Part shown: positions 1 to 5,479 of the stretch, piece after piece
Layout of the letters: every line of letters starts with the position of its first letter
Numbering within the stretch: the first letter of the stretch is position 1
Assembly: GCA_015522385.1 (NCBI GenBank)
Contig: WAMJ01000120.1
Location: forward strand, 1 to 6,002
Origin: Candidatus Heimdallarchaeota archaeon
Lineage (GTDB): Archaea; Asgardarchaeota; Heimdallarchaeia; Heimdallarchaeales; Kariarchaeaceae
Direction of reading: 5' to 3'
DNA: 6,002 bases
Position numbers and translations under genes: made by a program
Notes under the pieces: model-generated
Told to the model about the DNA's origin: nothing
The model's input: the letters and a program-made list of their open reading frames with translations, nothing else
Database searches by the model: none

Positions 1-13
1 ATATAATACACCA

Positions 14-21
14 TTTTAAAC
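14..21 (+). promoter_or_regulatory. Possible TATA box of the citrate synthase gene
   Basis: TTTTAAAC lies in an A/T-rich stretch, centred about 32 bases upstream of the ATG at 50. A second candidate, ATATAATA, sits at 1-8. No ribosome binding site lies between the box and the ATG, which suits a leaderless or very short-leader archaeal transcript. The window edge cuts the upstream context, so this is tentative. Confidence 0.4.
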
Positions 22-49
22 CCGAAATGCAAAATCGAATGACAAACAT

Positions 50-1336
50 ATGAGCGACATAAAAAATGCGGTGTTAAAATACGACGGGAAGGAGTATGAA
101 CTCCCCGTGAAAATCGGTTCCGAGGGTGAGATCGGAATAGTAACCAAGAAACTCAGACCAGAGACTGGGCTGATAACGTACGACCCGGGATACGGAAGCA
201 CGGGATCGTGCAGCAGCGCCATAACCTTCATCAACGGCGAGAAGGGAATTTTGAGGTACAGGGGATATCCCATCGAACAGCTCGCAGAGAACTCCTCATT
301 CGTCGAGGTTATGTACCTATTACTCTACGGAGAGCTTCCTAAACCCCAAGAACTCAAAGACTTCGAGTACAATATTAGTCGGCACACGATTCTGCATGAA
401 GATATGAAGAAGTTCTTTGAAGGATTTCCACCGAATGCTCATCCGATGACTGTTTTGTCGACGATGGTTGCTGCTATGGCTGCGTACTATCCGAAGACCG
501 ACTATGCTGAGGATCGTAAGAACAACATCATCCGGTTGTTGGCGAAGGTTCCGACGATTGCTGCGTTCTCGTACAAGAAGTCGATTGGTCATCCGTTCAT
601 CTATCCTGACAATGGTCTGGACTACGTTTCTAATTTTCTAAAGATGATGTTTGCCATTCCTTCTGAGGAGTATGCAGTCAATCCAGTTGTGAAGAAGGCC
701 TTGGAGAAGTTGCTGATCCTTCATGCGGACCATGAGCAGAACGCCTCTGCATCTACTGTTAGGATGGTAGGTTCTACAGAAGCTAATCTGTTCCACTCCA
801 TTTCTGCTGGTATTCATGCTCTTTCGGGTCCCCTCCACGGTGCGGCGAATCAGAAGGTGATTGAGATGCTGGAGAAGATCCAGAAGGACGGAGGTGACTA
901 CGAGAAGTACATGAAGATGGCGAAGGACAAGTCTTCTGGGTTCAGGTTGATGGGTTTTGGTCATCGTGTGTACAAGAACTTCGATCCCCGTGCTGTTATT
1001 CTGAAGAAGTCAGCGGACGATGTGCTGAAGGCTCTGCAGGTTGAGGATCCTCTCTTGGACATTGCCAAGAACCTAGAGGCGATTGCTCTTGAGGATGATT
1101 ACTTCGTGCAGAGGAAGTTGTATCCGAACGTAGACTTCTACTCGGGCATCATCTACAGAGCGCTGGGTATCCCCACCAACATGTTCACGGTTATGTTCGC
1201 TCTTGGTAGGCTCCCCGGGTGGGTGTCACAGTGGAAGGAGATCAATGACGATCCTGAGTTCAGGATCCATCGCCCAAGGCAGATATACACTGGGTACAAC
1301 GAACGTCAGTACGTCCCACTTGATCAGAGGAGCTAA
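50..1336 (+). CDS. gltA: Citrate synthase, long bacterial-like type II (GltA family)
   Basis: Condenses oxaloacetate and acetyl-CoA to citrate in the cytoplasm, the entry step of the TCA cycle. The 428 residues nearly equal E. coli GltA (427), whereas most archaeal citrate synthases are about 370-390, and similarity to the long type runs end to end. Visible motifs: LHADHEQNAS with substrate-binding H225 and H228; GPLHGAAN with catalytic H263; the family signature GFGHRVYKNFDPR with H305 and R314; NVDFYSGI with catalytic D362; R387; and RPRQIYTG near 408-415. The N-terminal small beta domain typical of type II enzymes covers about residues 1-55. R162 and K166 (RLLAK) appear to align with E. 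coli residues involved in NADH inhibition, but the reactive Cys206 position reads Ser205, so allostery cannot be predicted. The start is the first ATG of the frame that gives the usual type II N-terminus. Codon use changes abruptly near codon 108 (see findings). The function is near certain; the lineage of origin is inference. Confidence 0.96.
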   Translation: MSDIKNAVLKYDGKEYELPVKIGSEGEIGIVTKKLRPETGLITYDPGYGSTGSCSSAITFINGEKGILRYRGYPIEQLAENSSFVEVMYLLLYGELPKPQELKDFEYNISRHTILHEDMKKFFEGFPPNAHPMTVLSTMVAAMAAYYPKTDYAEDRKNNIIRLLAKVPTIAAFSYKKSIGHPFIYPDNGLDYVSNFLKMMFAIPSEEYAVNPVVKKALEKLLILHADHEQNASASTVRMVGSTEANLFHSISAGIHALSGPLHGAANQKVIEMLEKIQKDGGDYEKYMKMAKDKSSGFRLMGFGHRVYKNFDPRAVILKKSADDVLKALQVEDPLLDIAKNLEAIALEDDYFVQRKLYPNVDFYSGIIYRALGIPTNMFTVMFALGRLPGWVSQWKEINDDPEFRIHRPRQIYTGYNERQYVPLDQRS

Positions 1337-1425
1337 GCGCTGATCCCGAACTCATATTAGTGTATATTATATCGTAATGTACTATTAAATCACACGTATA
1401 AGTGCGCAAACATACGTCTCAAAGC

Positions 1426-1435
1426 TTAAATATTT
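1426..1435 (+). promoter_or_regulatory. TATA box of the DOMON protein gene
   Basis: TTAAATATTT closely matches the archaeal TATA consensus. It is preceded by the purine-rich AAAGC at 1421-1425, which could act as a BRE. Its centre is about 27 bases upstream of the ATG at 1458, the spacing expected when transcription begins at or next to the start codon. No Shine-Dalgarno-like sequence lies between. This is the clearest promoter in the window. Confidence 0.65.
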
Positions 1436-1457
1436 CGGGAATTCTTGTGGCATAACA

Positions 1458-2183
1458 ATGAAGATTACAAGACACATTGTACTTGCTTCAGCTCTTGTCA
1501 TGATGATGATGACCACCATGACCAGTGCTGCATCAGCAACCTCCCTGTACTACTCCGACGCTTCTGTCACCGTAGACGGAGAGGTCAAGGCTTCAGAGTA
1601 TCCCTATCAGCTTGCTCTGAAGGATCTGGATGGAAACGATCTTGCAACTGTTTACTTCTTCCACGACGGCACAAACGTGTATGTCGGTATCGTTGCTCCC
1701 CATGAGGCTTGGACCGGTTTTGGTATGAACAAACAGGGACAGGGTATGATCGGTGGTGACTTCATCATCACTGAGAAAGTCAAGGATGATTGGGTAGTTT
1801 ATGACGCCTACTCTGATGCTCAGGCAGCACCCGTTGCGGACGATGACAGCAAACTGATCGAGTCCGCAGCCAGTGTGGTCAGTGGAAAGCTGAACACCGA
1901 GTTCTCCTTCCCAATGTCCTCCTCTGACTCCAAAGACATCAGCTTTGCTGTGGGTGATACTGTCTCCTTCTTCGTCGCAGGTGGAGAGGCTGGCGTTACT
2001 GCTATCGAGTACCACTTAAACCACAGGGTCGACCCAATCGATCTGAAGATCGAGGCACAGGACGTCGAGGCACCTGGTTCTGTCTTGACGCTGTCAACTG
2101 CTGAAAAGTCCAGCTTCCTCCCCGTCTTCATCGCATCTGTTGCAGTTCTCGCAGTTCTTCCCGTTCTTCGCAGAAGAAGGTAA
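1458..2183 (+). CDS. Exported, membrane-anchored DOMON-domain protein
   Basis: A 241-residue surface protein. Residues 1-27 form a signal peptide: K2 and R5, a hydrophobic core with four consecutive Met at 15-18, and a likely cut after SAASA. Residues about 29-200 read as a DOMON-like beta sandwich: an early VTVDGEVKASEY strand, then WTGFGMNKQGQGMIGGDFII at 85-104, and a late EYHLNHRVDPIDLKI segment at 184-198. Residues 218-236 form a hydrophobic helix ending in RRRR, which should leave the domain outside and the basic tail in the cytoplasm. It resembles archaeal C-terminal sorting anchors but has no PGF motif. DOMON domains bind b-type haem or sugars. M97 (or M90) and H186 (or H189) lie where haem-binding members place their axial ligands, so an electron-transfer role is possible but is inference. 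The gene stands alone, with no cytochrome b561 or reductase beside it. Fold assignment is fairly sure; ligand is not. Confidence 0.82.
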   Translation: MKITRHIVLASALVMMMMTTMTSAASATSLYYSDASVTVDGEVKASEYPYQLALKDLDGNDLATVYFFHDGTNVYVGIVAPHEAWTGFGMNKQGQGMIGGDFIITEKVKDDWVVYDAYSDAQAAPVADDDSKLIESAASVVSGKLNTEFSFPMSSSDSKDISFAVGDTVSFFVAGGEAGVTAIEYHLNHRVDPIDLKIEAQDVEAPGSVLTLSTAEKSSFLPVFIASVAVLAVLPVLRRRR

Positions 2184-2219
2184 ATCACTAATTCATATCC
2201 GTATTGAATAGTATACACT

Positions 2220-2229
2220 GTATCGATAC
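2220..2229. repeat. Perfect 10-base palindrome downstream of the DOMON gene
   Basis: GTATCGATAC reads the same on both strands. It lies inside a looser inverted repeat: AATAGTAT at 2207-2214 against ATACTTATT at 2226-2234, with one unpaired T. It sits 36 bases after the DOMON stop and could be a 3' UTR hairpin or a protein-binding site. The stretch is A/T-rich, so chance is a real alternative. Otherwise the 172-base gap holds only the next promoter and some short T runs near 2271-2290. Confidence 0.3.
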
Positions 2230-2327
2230 TTATTGTACTTTCAATGATCATTCGGATACTCAAAATATGTTATTTTCCCGAGGTAATTTTACCACTAGTT
2301 CTTGGGTCACAATGGTTTACGCAAGAG

Positions 2328-2335
2328 CTATAAAC
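2328..2335 (+). promoter_or_regulatory. TATA box of the SnoaL-like gene
   Basis: CTATAAAC is centred about 25 bases upstream of the ATG at 2356. The intervening sequence has no ribosome binding site, consistent with a leaderless mRNA starting at or near the ATG. Confidence 0.55.
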
Positions 2336-2355
2336 GAACATTCTGATCGTTAAAT

Positions 2356-2748
2356 ATGGATTATCAGAAGGAGATCGAGGAGTTACATGAGTTTCTACAA
2401 GGATATTTTCGTGGGGAGATTGAGGGCACTGCGCGATTCACAGATGTTCTGTCTACCAATTTCAGGATTATATCGCCAAGGGGCAACACCCTTGATAGAG
2501 AAGGGATAGTACATGCTATTGAATCCAGCTCTGGAAGTTCTCCGGATTTCGAGATCTGGATAGAGGATGTCGAGGGTGTCGTAGATGACCAGAACTTCGT
2601 CATGGTCGAGTACACAGAGTGCCAGCGGGTCAGTGATAAGGTGACGAAAAGGCGTACCTCCGTTCTGTTCCGAAAAGTTGAGAGCCTTCCCAACGGTTTA
2701 GAATGGGTTCATGTGCACGAGACTTGGCTTCCGGGTTATGGTGCCTGA
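2356..2748 (+). CDS. Small NTF2/SnoaL-like (DUF4440-type) protein
   Basis: A 130-residue soluble protein, the usual length of single-domain NTF2-like folds. The pattern fits SnoaL/DUF4440 relatives: an N-terminal amphipathic helix (about 1-34), the strand and turn FRIISPRGNTLDREGIV at 36-52, a short helix to about 59, then strands around FEIWIEDVEG (65-74), FVMVEYTECQRV (81-92), KRRTSVLFRKV (98-108) and LEWVHVHETWLPGY (115-128). NTF2-like cavities bind varied small ligands or catalyse isomerase-type reactions. H119 and H121 on the last strand could face the cavity, but no defined catalytic set can be named, so substrate and reaction are unknown. There is no signal peptide or membrane segment. 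It lies 172 bases after the DOMON gene and 67 before the cation transporter, with its own promoter, so its neighbours do not reveal its function. Family assignment rests on length and pattern only. Confidence 0.72.
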   Translation: MDYQKEIEELHEFLQGYFRGEIEGTARFTDVLSTNFRIISPRGNTLDREGIVHAIESSSGSSPDFEIWIEDVEGVVDDQNFVMVEYTECQRVSDKVTKRRTSVLFRKVESLPNGLEWVHVHETWLPGYGA

Positions 2749-2768
2749 CCTTTGAAGCTCAAAATCCC

Positions 2769-2778
2769 TATACAAATA
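2769..2778 (+). promoter_or_regulatory. Possible TATA-like box of the cation transporter gene
   Basis: TATACAAATA is centred about 42 bases upstream of the ATG at 2816. A start of transcription some 25 bases after it would give a leader of about 18 bases that includes the GAGGTG ribosome binding site. The TTTTATT at about 2786-2792 is an alternative box, but it would give a leaderless mRNA and leave that site unused. The choice is tentative. Confidence 0.3.
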
Positions 2779-2802
2779 GAACGCCTTTTATTCATTAAGC
2801 GC

Positions 2803-2808
2803 GAGGTG
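2803..2808 (+). promoter_or_regulatory. Ribosome binding site GAGGTG fixing the CDF start
   Basis: GAGGTG is a six-base match to the sequence complementary to the conserved 3' end of 16S rRNA, with a 7-base spacer to the ATG at 2816. It supports that start over the out-of-frame ATG at 2812. It is the only convincing Shine-Dalgarno site in front of a gene in this window. Confidence 0.6.
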
Positions 2809-2815
2809 CGAATGT

Positions 2816-3730
2816 ATGGCAACCGATTCATTGACTACTGCCTTGGTCTCAAATACAACGGTGACAATAATGAAGTTCGTCGTTGGTTTCCTCACTGGGA
2901 GTACAACGATGATAGCTGAAGGGGCTCATTCTATCGCGGATATTATCAACCAGCTTCTCCTCCGTCGTGGGAAAAAGCGAAGCAAGATCGCCCCTGATTT
3001 GAGTCATCCGTTTGGATACTCTAAGTCCCAGTTCTTCTGGGCATTCATCGTGGGCATGCTCATATTCAGCATTGCTGGTCTGTGGGCGTTCTTCAGGGGT
3101 ATTAACATACTTCTAAGTCCGGAAGAACATGTGCTAGACCAGAATCTATTCGTTTGGAACTTAGTTGTCCTTGGCTTAGCGATTGCGCTTGAATCCTACG
3201 CCCTCTACACCGCATTTTATGAGGTGAGAGCATTTAAGGAGAAATACAAGTCTAAATCAATTGCTGAAGCTATCAGTGAAATGCAGGATCCAGTTAACCT
3301 CTCACTTCTCACCGAAGACTCCCTAGCACTCTTTACCCTCATAATCGCGATGATTGGTACCTCGATCACCTACGTGACCAAAGAGTCGATCTACGATGGG
3401 ATTACCACAATCGTCATTGGGGTTGTCCTAATGATTGGTGGTGGTCTTCTTGCCATAGAGAATAAGGAATACCTTATCGGTAAGGCGGTGAGCAAGCGTT
3501 TCCAAGACGAAATTCGTGAGATCGTCGAAAGCCACGAGGGTGTGGAAAGCATCCAACTGATGAGGACAATGCTTCTTGGAGCTAACGATATGATCCTTAC
3601 CCTCGATCTTGTTTTCACTCCTGAGGCCGAGAAGGGGGATATTGCAGAGCTCATTGACCACATAGAGGAGGAGCTGTCCTCCAAGATTGAGAAGTTGAGT
3701 AAGGATAAGATCTTTATAGAGGCTCAGTAG
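2816..3730 (+). CDS. Cation diffusion facilitator (CDF) metal efflux protein, ZnT9-like branch
   Basis: A 304-residue membrane protein expected to exchange Zn2+ or another divalent cation for protons across the cytoplasmic membrane. Six helices are visible, at about 8-28, 30-50, 73-97, 111-135, 163-185 and 193-213, followed by a soluble C-terminal domain (about 222-304) ending in KIFIEAQ, as is usual for CDF regulatory domains. Helix 2 carries EGAHSIADIINQ with metal-site H38 and D42. Next come HPFGYSKSQFFWAF (64-77) and an Arg in the helix 3/4 loop, features I associate with the subgroup containing human SLC30A9. Helix 5 has LLTEDSLALF with E167 and D168 in place of the HxxxD of classical zinc members, so the metal cannot be assigned. 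There is no His-rich loop. The start is supported by a Shine-Dalgarno site. The gene is preceded by a 67-base gap and followed by a T-rich terminator-like region, so it is probably transcribed alone. Family is confident; substrate is not. Confidence 0.92.
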   Translation: MATDSLTTALVSNTTVTIMKFVVGFLTGSTTMIAEGAHSIADIINQLLLRRGKKRSKIAPDLSHPFGYSKSQFFWAFIVGMLIFSIAGLWAFFRGINILLSPEEHVLDQNLFVWNLVVLGLAIALESYALYTAFYEVRAFKEKYKSKSIAEAISEMQDPVNLSLLTEDSLALFTLIIAMIGTSITYVTKESIYDGITTIVIGVVLMIGGGLLAIENKEYLIGKAVSKRFQDEIREIVESHEGVESIQLMRTMLLGANDMILTLDLVFTPEAEKGDIAELIDHIEEELSSKIEKLSKDKIFIEAQ

Positions 3731-3760
3731 GGTCTATCTAGCGTAGAATTCCCTTCTTTT

Positions 3761-3779
3761 CCCCAATCTAGGGGTTTTT
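3761..3779 (+). terminator. Short hairpin plus T run after the CDF gene
   Basis: CCCC (3761-3764) and GGGG (3771-3774) can pair around the loop AATCTA, followed directly by five T. A TTCTTTT run precedes it at 3754-3760. T-rich tracts are the main archaeal termination signal. The four-pair stem is weak, so the T runs may matter more than the hairpin. The same T run overlaps the likely promoter of the next gene. Confidence 0.45.
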
Positions 3780-3782
3780 ATC
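3775..3782 (+). promoter_or_regulatory. TATA-like box of the EamA permease gene
   Basis: TTTTTATC is centred about 25 bases upstream of the GTG at 3803 but only about 19 upstream of the TTG at 3797. For a leaderless mRNA this spacing favours GTG as the start. It coincides with the T run of the terminator-like element of the preceding gene. Confidence 0.4.
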
Positions 3783-3802
3783 GATCTAAACAATCCTTGG
3801 TC

Positions 3803-4696
3803 GTGCAGGAAATACTGGCAACACTACTTGCTCTCATCGCTGCAATCAGTTGGGGCACAAATTCTCATCTTCTTAAGAGGGGTATGAAAGACGGACAGGA
3901 TGCATACCTCGCCCTTTTCATAAGATCACTCGCAGCTTTTCCTTTTCTCCTTCTAATCGCCATCTTCATCTCAGGACCAAGTGGGTTCTCCGTGTACTTC
4001 ACTCCTGAAGTCTCCTTCCTCCTCTTCATCTCCTCAGTACTAATTGTTGTTGGTGATTCGATATTCATGTACTCACTGGACAGGTACACAGTCAGTCTGA
4101 TCCTACCGATCACTTCAATCTATCCGTTGGTAACAGCTGTCATCCTGATCCTAACCGGAGAGGAGAAGATCGGACTGAATATCATCATAGGGACAACCGT
4201 GATAGTTGTTGGAGTATCTCTGGTGACGAGTGGGAGGAGTGGTTTTGAATTTCAAAAGAGACCACTTTTGCTTGGCCTGAGCAGTGCTCTATGCTGGGGT
4301 ACCTCCATCTATTTCATAAGAAAAATCTTCACCTTCGAAGGTACAGATGCCATAACTATCACTGGGATAAGGCTCTTTCTCATCGGAATGATGGGTATGT
4401 TGATCTTCGTCACATCCCAGAACAGGAGAGATTCCCAAAGGCAGAGACCGAGGGAGGCGGTCATCAACTCCATCAAGTATATCCTCCTTTCTGGGCTGAT
4501 CGGGTGGACAATTGGAGCCACGATATTCTTTTTTGCCATCCAGATTGGTGGGGCGGCTATCCCAACCCCTGTTTCAAGCACAAACCCAATCATAGCGACA
4601 CTCATTGGACTTGGACTGGGGATCGAGGAGGTTACTCGTAAGCAGTTCTCAGGGATCGTCATGTCTGTCTTGGGCACGATAATCATCGTGCTGTAG
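3803..4696 (+). CDS. EamA/DMT-superfamily permease, ten membrane helices
   Basis: A 297-residue inner-membrane transporter of the drug/metabolite superfamily, built from two EamA repeats of five helices. In residues counted from GTG 3803, helices lie at about 3-23, 36-56, 70-92, 95-117, 125-143, 153-173, 181-203, 223-247, 250-273 and 281-297. Each repeat opens with a WG motif (SWGTN at 16-20 and CWGTS at 164-168) and has the acidic pair that follows its fourth helix (GEE at 119-121, EEV in the second repeat), showing the internal duplication. A basic cytoplasmic loop, NRRDSQRQRPRE, lies at about 207-218. Family members export or import amino acids, nucleotide metabolites or drugs; nothing here fixes the substrate. 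The frame also allows a TTG start two codons upstream at 3797. I prefer GTG because of the TATA spacing and the lack of a ribosome binding site. The gene is convergent with the methyltransferase, with 20 bases between stops. Confidence 0.9.
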   Translation: MQEILATLLALIAAISWGTNSHLLKRGMKDGQDAYLALFIRSLAAFPFLLLIAIFISGPSGFSVYFTPEVSFLLFISSVLIVVGDSIFMYSLDRYTVSLILPITSIYPLVTAVILILTGEEKIGLNIIIGTTVIVVGVSLVTSGRSGFEFQKRPLLLGLSSALCWGTSIYFIRKIFTFEGTDAITITGIRLFLIGMMGMLIFVTSQNRRDSQRQRPREAVINSIKYILLSGLIGWTIGATIFFFAIQIGGAAIPTPVSSTNPIIATLIGLGLGIEEVTRKQFSGIVMSVLGTIIIVL

Positions 4697-4716
4697 AGTA
4701 CCCGGTGATTTGCGGA

Positions 4717-5403
4717 CTATTCCTTAGGTTTCTCAGCCAGTACATGCAGGAATCCTCGGATGTCCCCCTCCTTCAGGCGATTCTCCTCGGTCCCGATACC
4801 GTGAATGATCCATCCGTCAAGTTCCTCGAGGATCTCCTCCTTGGTGATGAACCTGATGGGCGGATCAGTCTCGAAGTGAGGTGGGATGTTCCCGCTATAG
4901 ATTAGGTAACCTCCGGGCTTAATACCTCTCTTGATCTGCCTGAGGCGGTCAATCGCATGGTCAAAGAGGTACTGTAGCGTCTGAATAGCCATTATGATAT
5001 CGTACTTCTCCTCAGGTATCTTCTTGTTCAGAATGTCACCGACCGAGAAGCGGACGAATTCCTCAACTCCCATCAATCTGCTCCTGCGTCTTGCGATCTC
5101 AATCGCTTGAGGGAGGGCGTCGATCCCCTCCACGCTGTGACCCAGAGAGGCGAGGTAGCAGCTGTCCTTGCCAGATCCGCAGCCTAGTTCGAGTGCCCAC
5201 AATTGTTCATTGCGTCTTTCGAGTAATGTTGCTAAACGCTGGACTGTGATGTGCGGGAAGAAATTCAGAAGCTTATCGTCCCTAAGTTCTCCCTCTTTGG
5301 AATATCGTCTCTCCCACCCTTTCATCCATTCTTTGGGTGCGAGTACGTCTATCGATTCCTTCACGCTCGACCTAATGACACCATTGGATATTAACTCTCT
5401 CAT
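4717..5403 (-). CDS. Class I SAM-dependent methyltransferase
   Basis: A 228-residue cytoplasmic protein with a Rossmann methyltransferase core that transfers a methyl group from S-adenosylmethionine to an unknown acceptor. Motif I is LELGCGSGKDS at 71-81. The strand-2 end EGID gives the acidic residue D95, expected to bind the SAM ribose. VGDIL at 121-125 supplies D123 for the adenine side. YDIIMAIQTLQYL at 134-146 is the motif IV region, and IKPGGYLIYSG at 161-171 is the usual post-motif strand. The core resembles the TehB-like/Methyltransf_11-12-25 group, but the acceptor cannot be read from it. Residues 1-66 are a helical lead with WERRYSKEGEL at 30-40, commonly seen in this group. The start is the ATG at 5401-5403; M27 at 5323-5325 is a possible later start, since it precedes the better-conserved part. 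It is the only minus-strand gene here, divergent from the DinB gene by 76 bases. Confidence 0.9.
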   Translation of the reverse strand: MRELISNGVIRSSVKESIDVLAPKEWMKGWERRYSKEGELRDDKLLNFFPHITVQRLATLLERRNEQLWALELGCGSGKDSCYLASLGHSVEGIDALPQAIEIARRRSRLMGVEEFVRFSVGDILNKKIPEEKYDIIMAIQTLQYLFDHAIDRLRQIKRGIKPGGYLIYSGNIPPHFETDPPIRFITKEEILEELDGWIIHGIGTEENRLKEGDIRGFLHVLAEKPKE

Positions 5404-5410
5404 GGTTGAG

Positions 5411-5425
5411 TGGAGAACTTCTCCA
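5411..5425. repeat. 15-base inverted repeat in the divergent promoter region
   Basis: TGGAGAA and TTCTCCA form perfect 7-base arms around one central base. The repeat starts 7 bases upstream of the methyltransferase ATG (minus strand) and lies 54 bases before the DinB-like gene ATG. Its symmetry and size suit a dimeric repressor, which would cover the methyltransferase start region. Alternatively the methyltransferase mRNA could fold it into a 5-pair hairpin. No regulator is encoded nearby to pair it with. Confidence 0.4.
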
Positions 5426-5450
5426 TTTTCCTTTGGGAAGTAGCTCAGTG

Positions 5451-5460
5451 TACATAAATT
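5451..5460. promoter_or_regulatory. TATA-like box shared by the divergent genes
   Basis: On the plus strand TACATAAATT is centred about 24 bases upstream of the ATG at 5480, fitting a leaderless DinB-like transcript. On the minus strand it reads AATTTATGTA and could serve the methyltransferase with a leader of roughly 25-30 bases containing the inverted repeat at 5411-5425. The plus-strand role is the better supported. Confidence 0.45.
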
Positions 5461-5479
5461 CGGATGGATGGACTAAATT

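Noticed and set aside
1445..1705. 86-codon plus-strand frame overlapping the start of the DOMON gene.
   Set aside because: Its product is rich in Cys, His and Arg with no domain pattern; the other frame encodes a clear signal peptide and DOMON strands.
1593..2015. 140-codon open frame on the minus strand.
   Set aside because: It lies wholly antisense to the DOMON gene, which has a signal peptide, domain motifs and promoter. The antisense product has no recognisable pattern.
1820..2263. 147-codon minus-strand open frame reaching past the end of the DOMON gene.
   Set aside because: Mostly antisense to the DOMON gene; its Ser/Thr-rich product reflects the complement of that gene's codons.
2282..2293. 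GGTAATTTTACC as a terminator hairpin.
   Set aside because: A 5-pair A/T-rich stem with a two-base loop would not form stably and no T run follows it.
3797..3802. TTG at 3797 as the permease start.
   Set aside because: It adds only two residues, has no ribosome binding site, and lies too close to the TATA-like box for a leaderless start; GTG 3803 fits better.
4291..4686. Open frames on both strands within the second half of the permease gene.
   Set aside because: Shadow frames of the EamA repeat; their products lack a plausible fold and the permease frame has regular membrane helices.
4705..4905. 66-codon plus-strand frame in the strand-switch region.
   Set aside because: Antisense to the C-terminal part of the methyltransferase and without a promoter or ribosome binding site.
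5436..5470. GTAGCTCAGTG at 5440-5450 resembles the D-arm of a tRNA.
   Set aside because: No acceptor stem, anticodon arm or T-arm motif can be placed around it, and the DinB-like gene begins 30 bases later.
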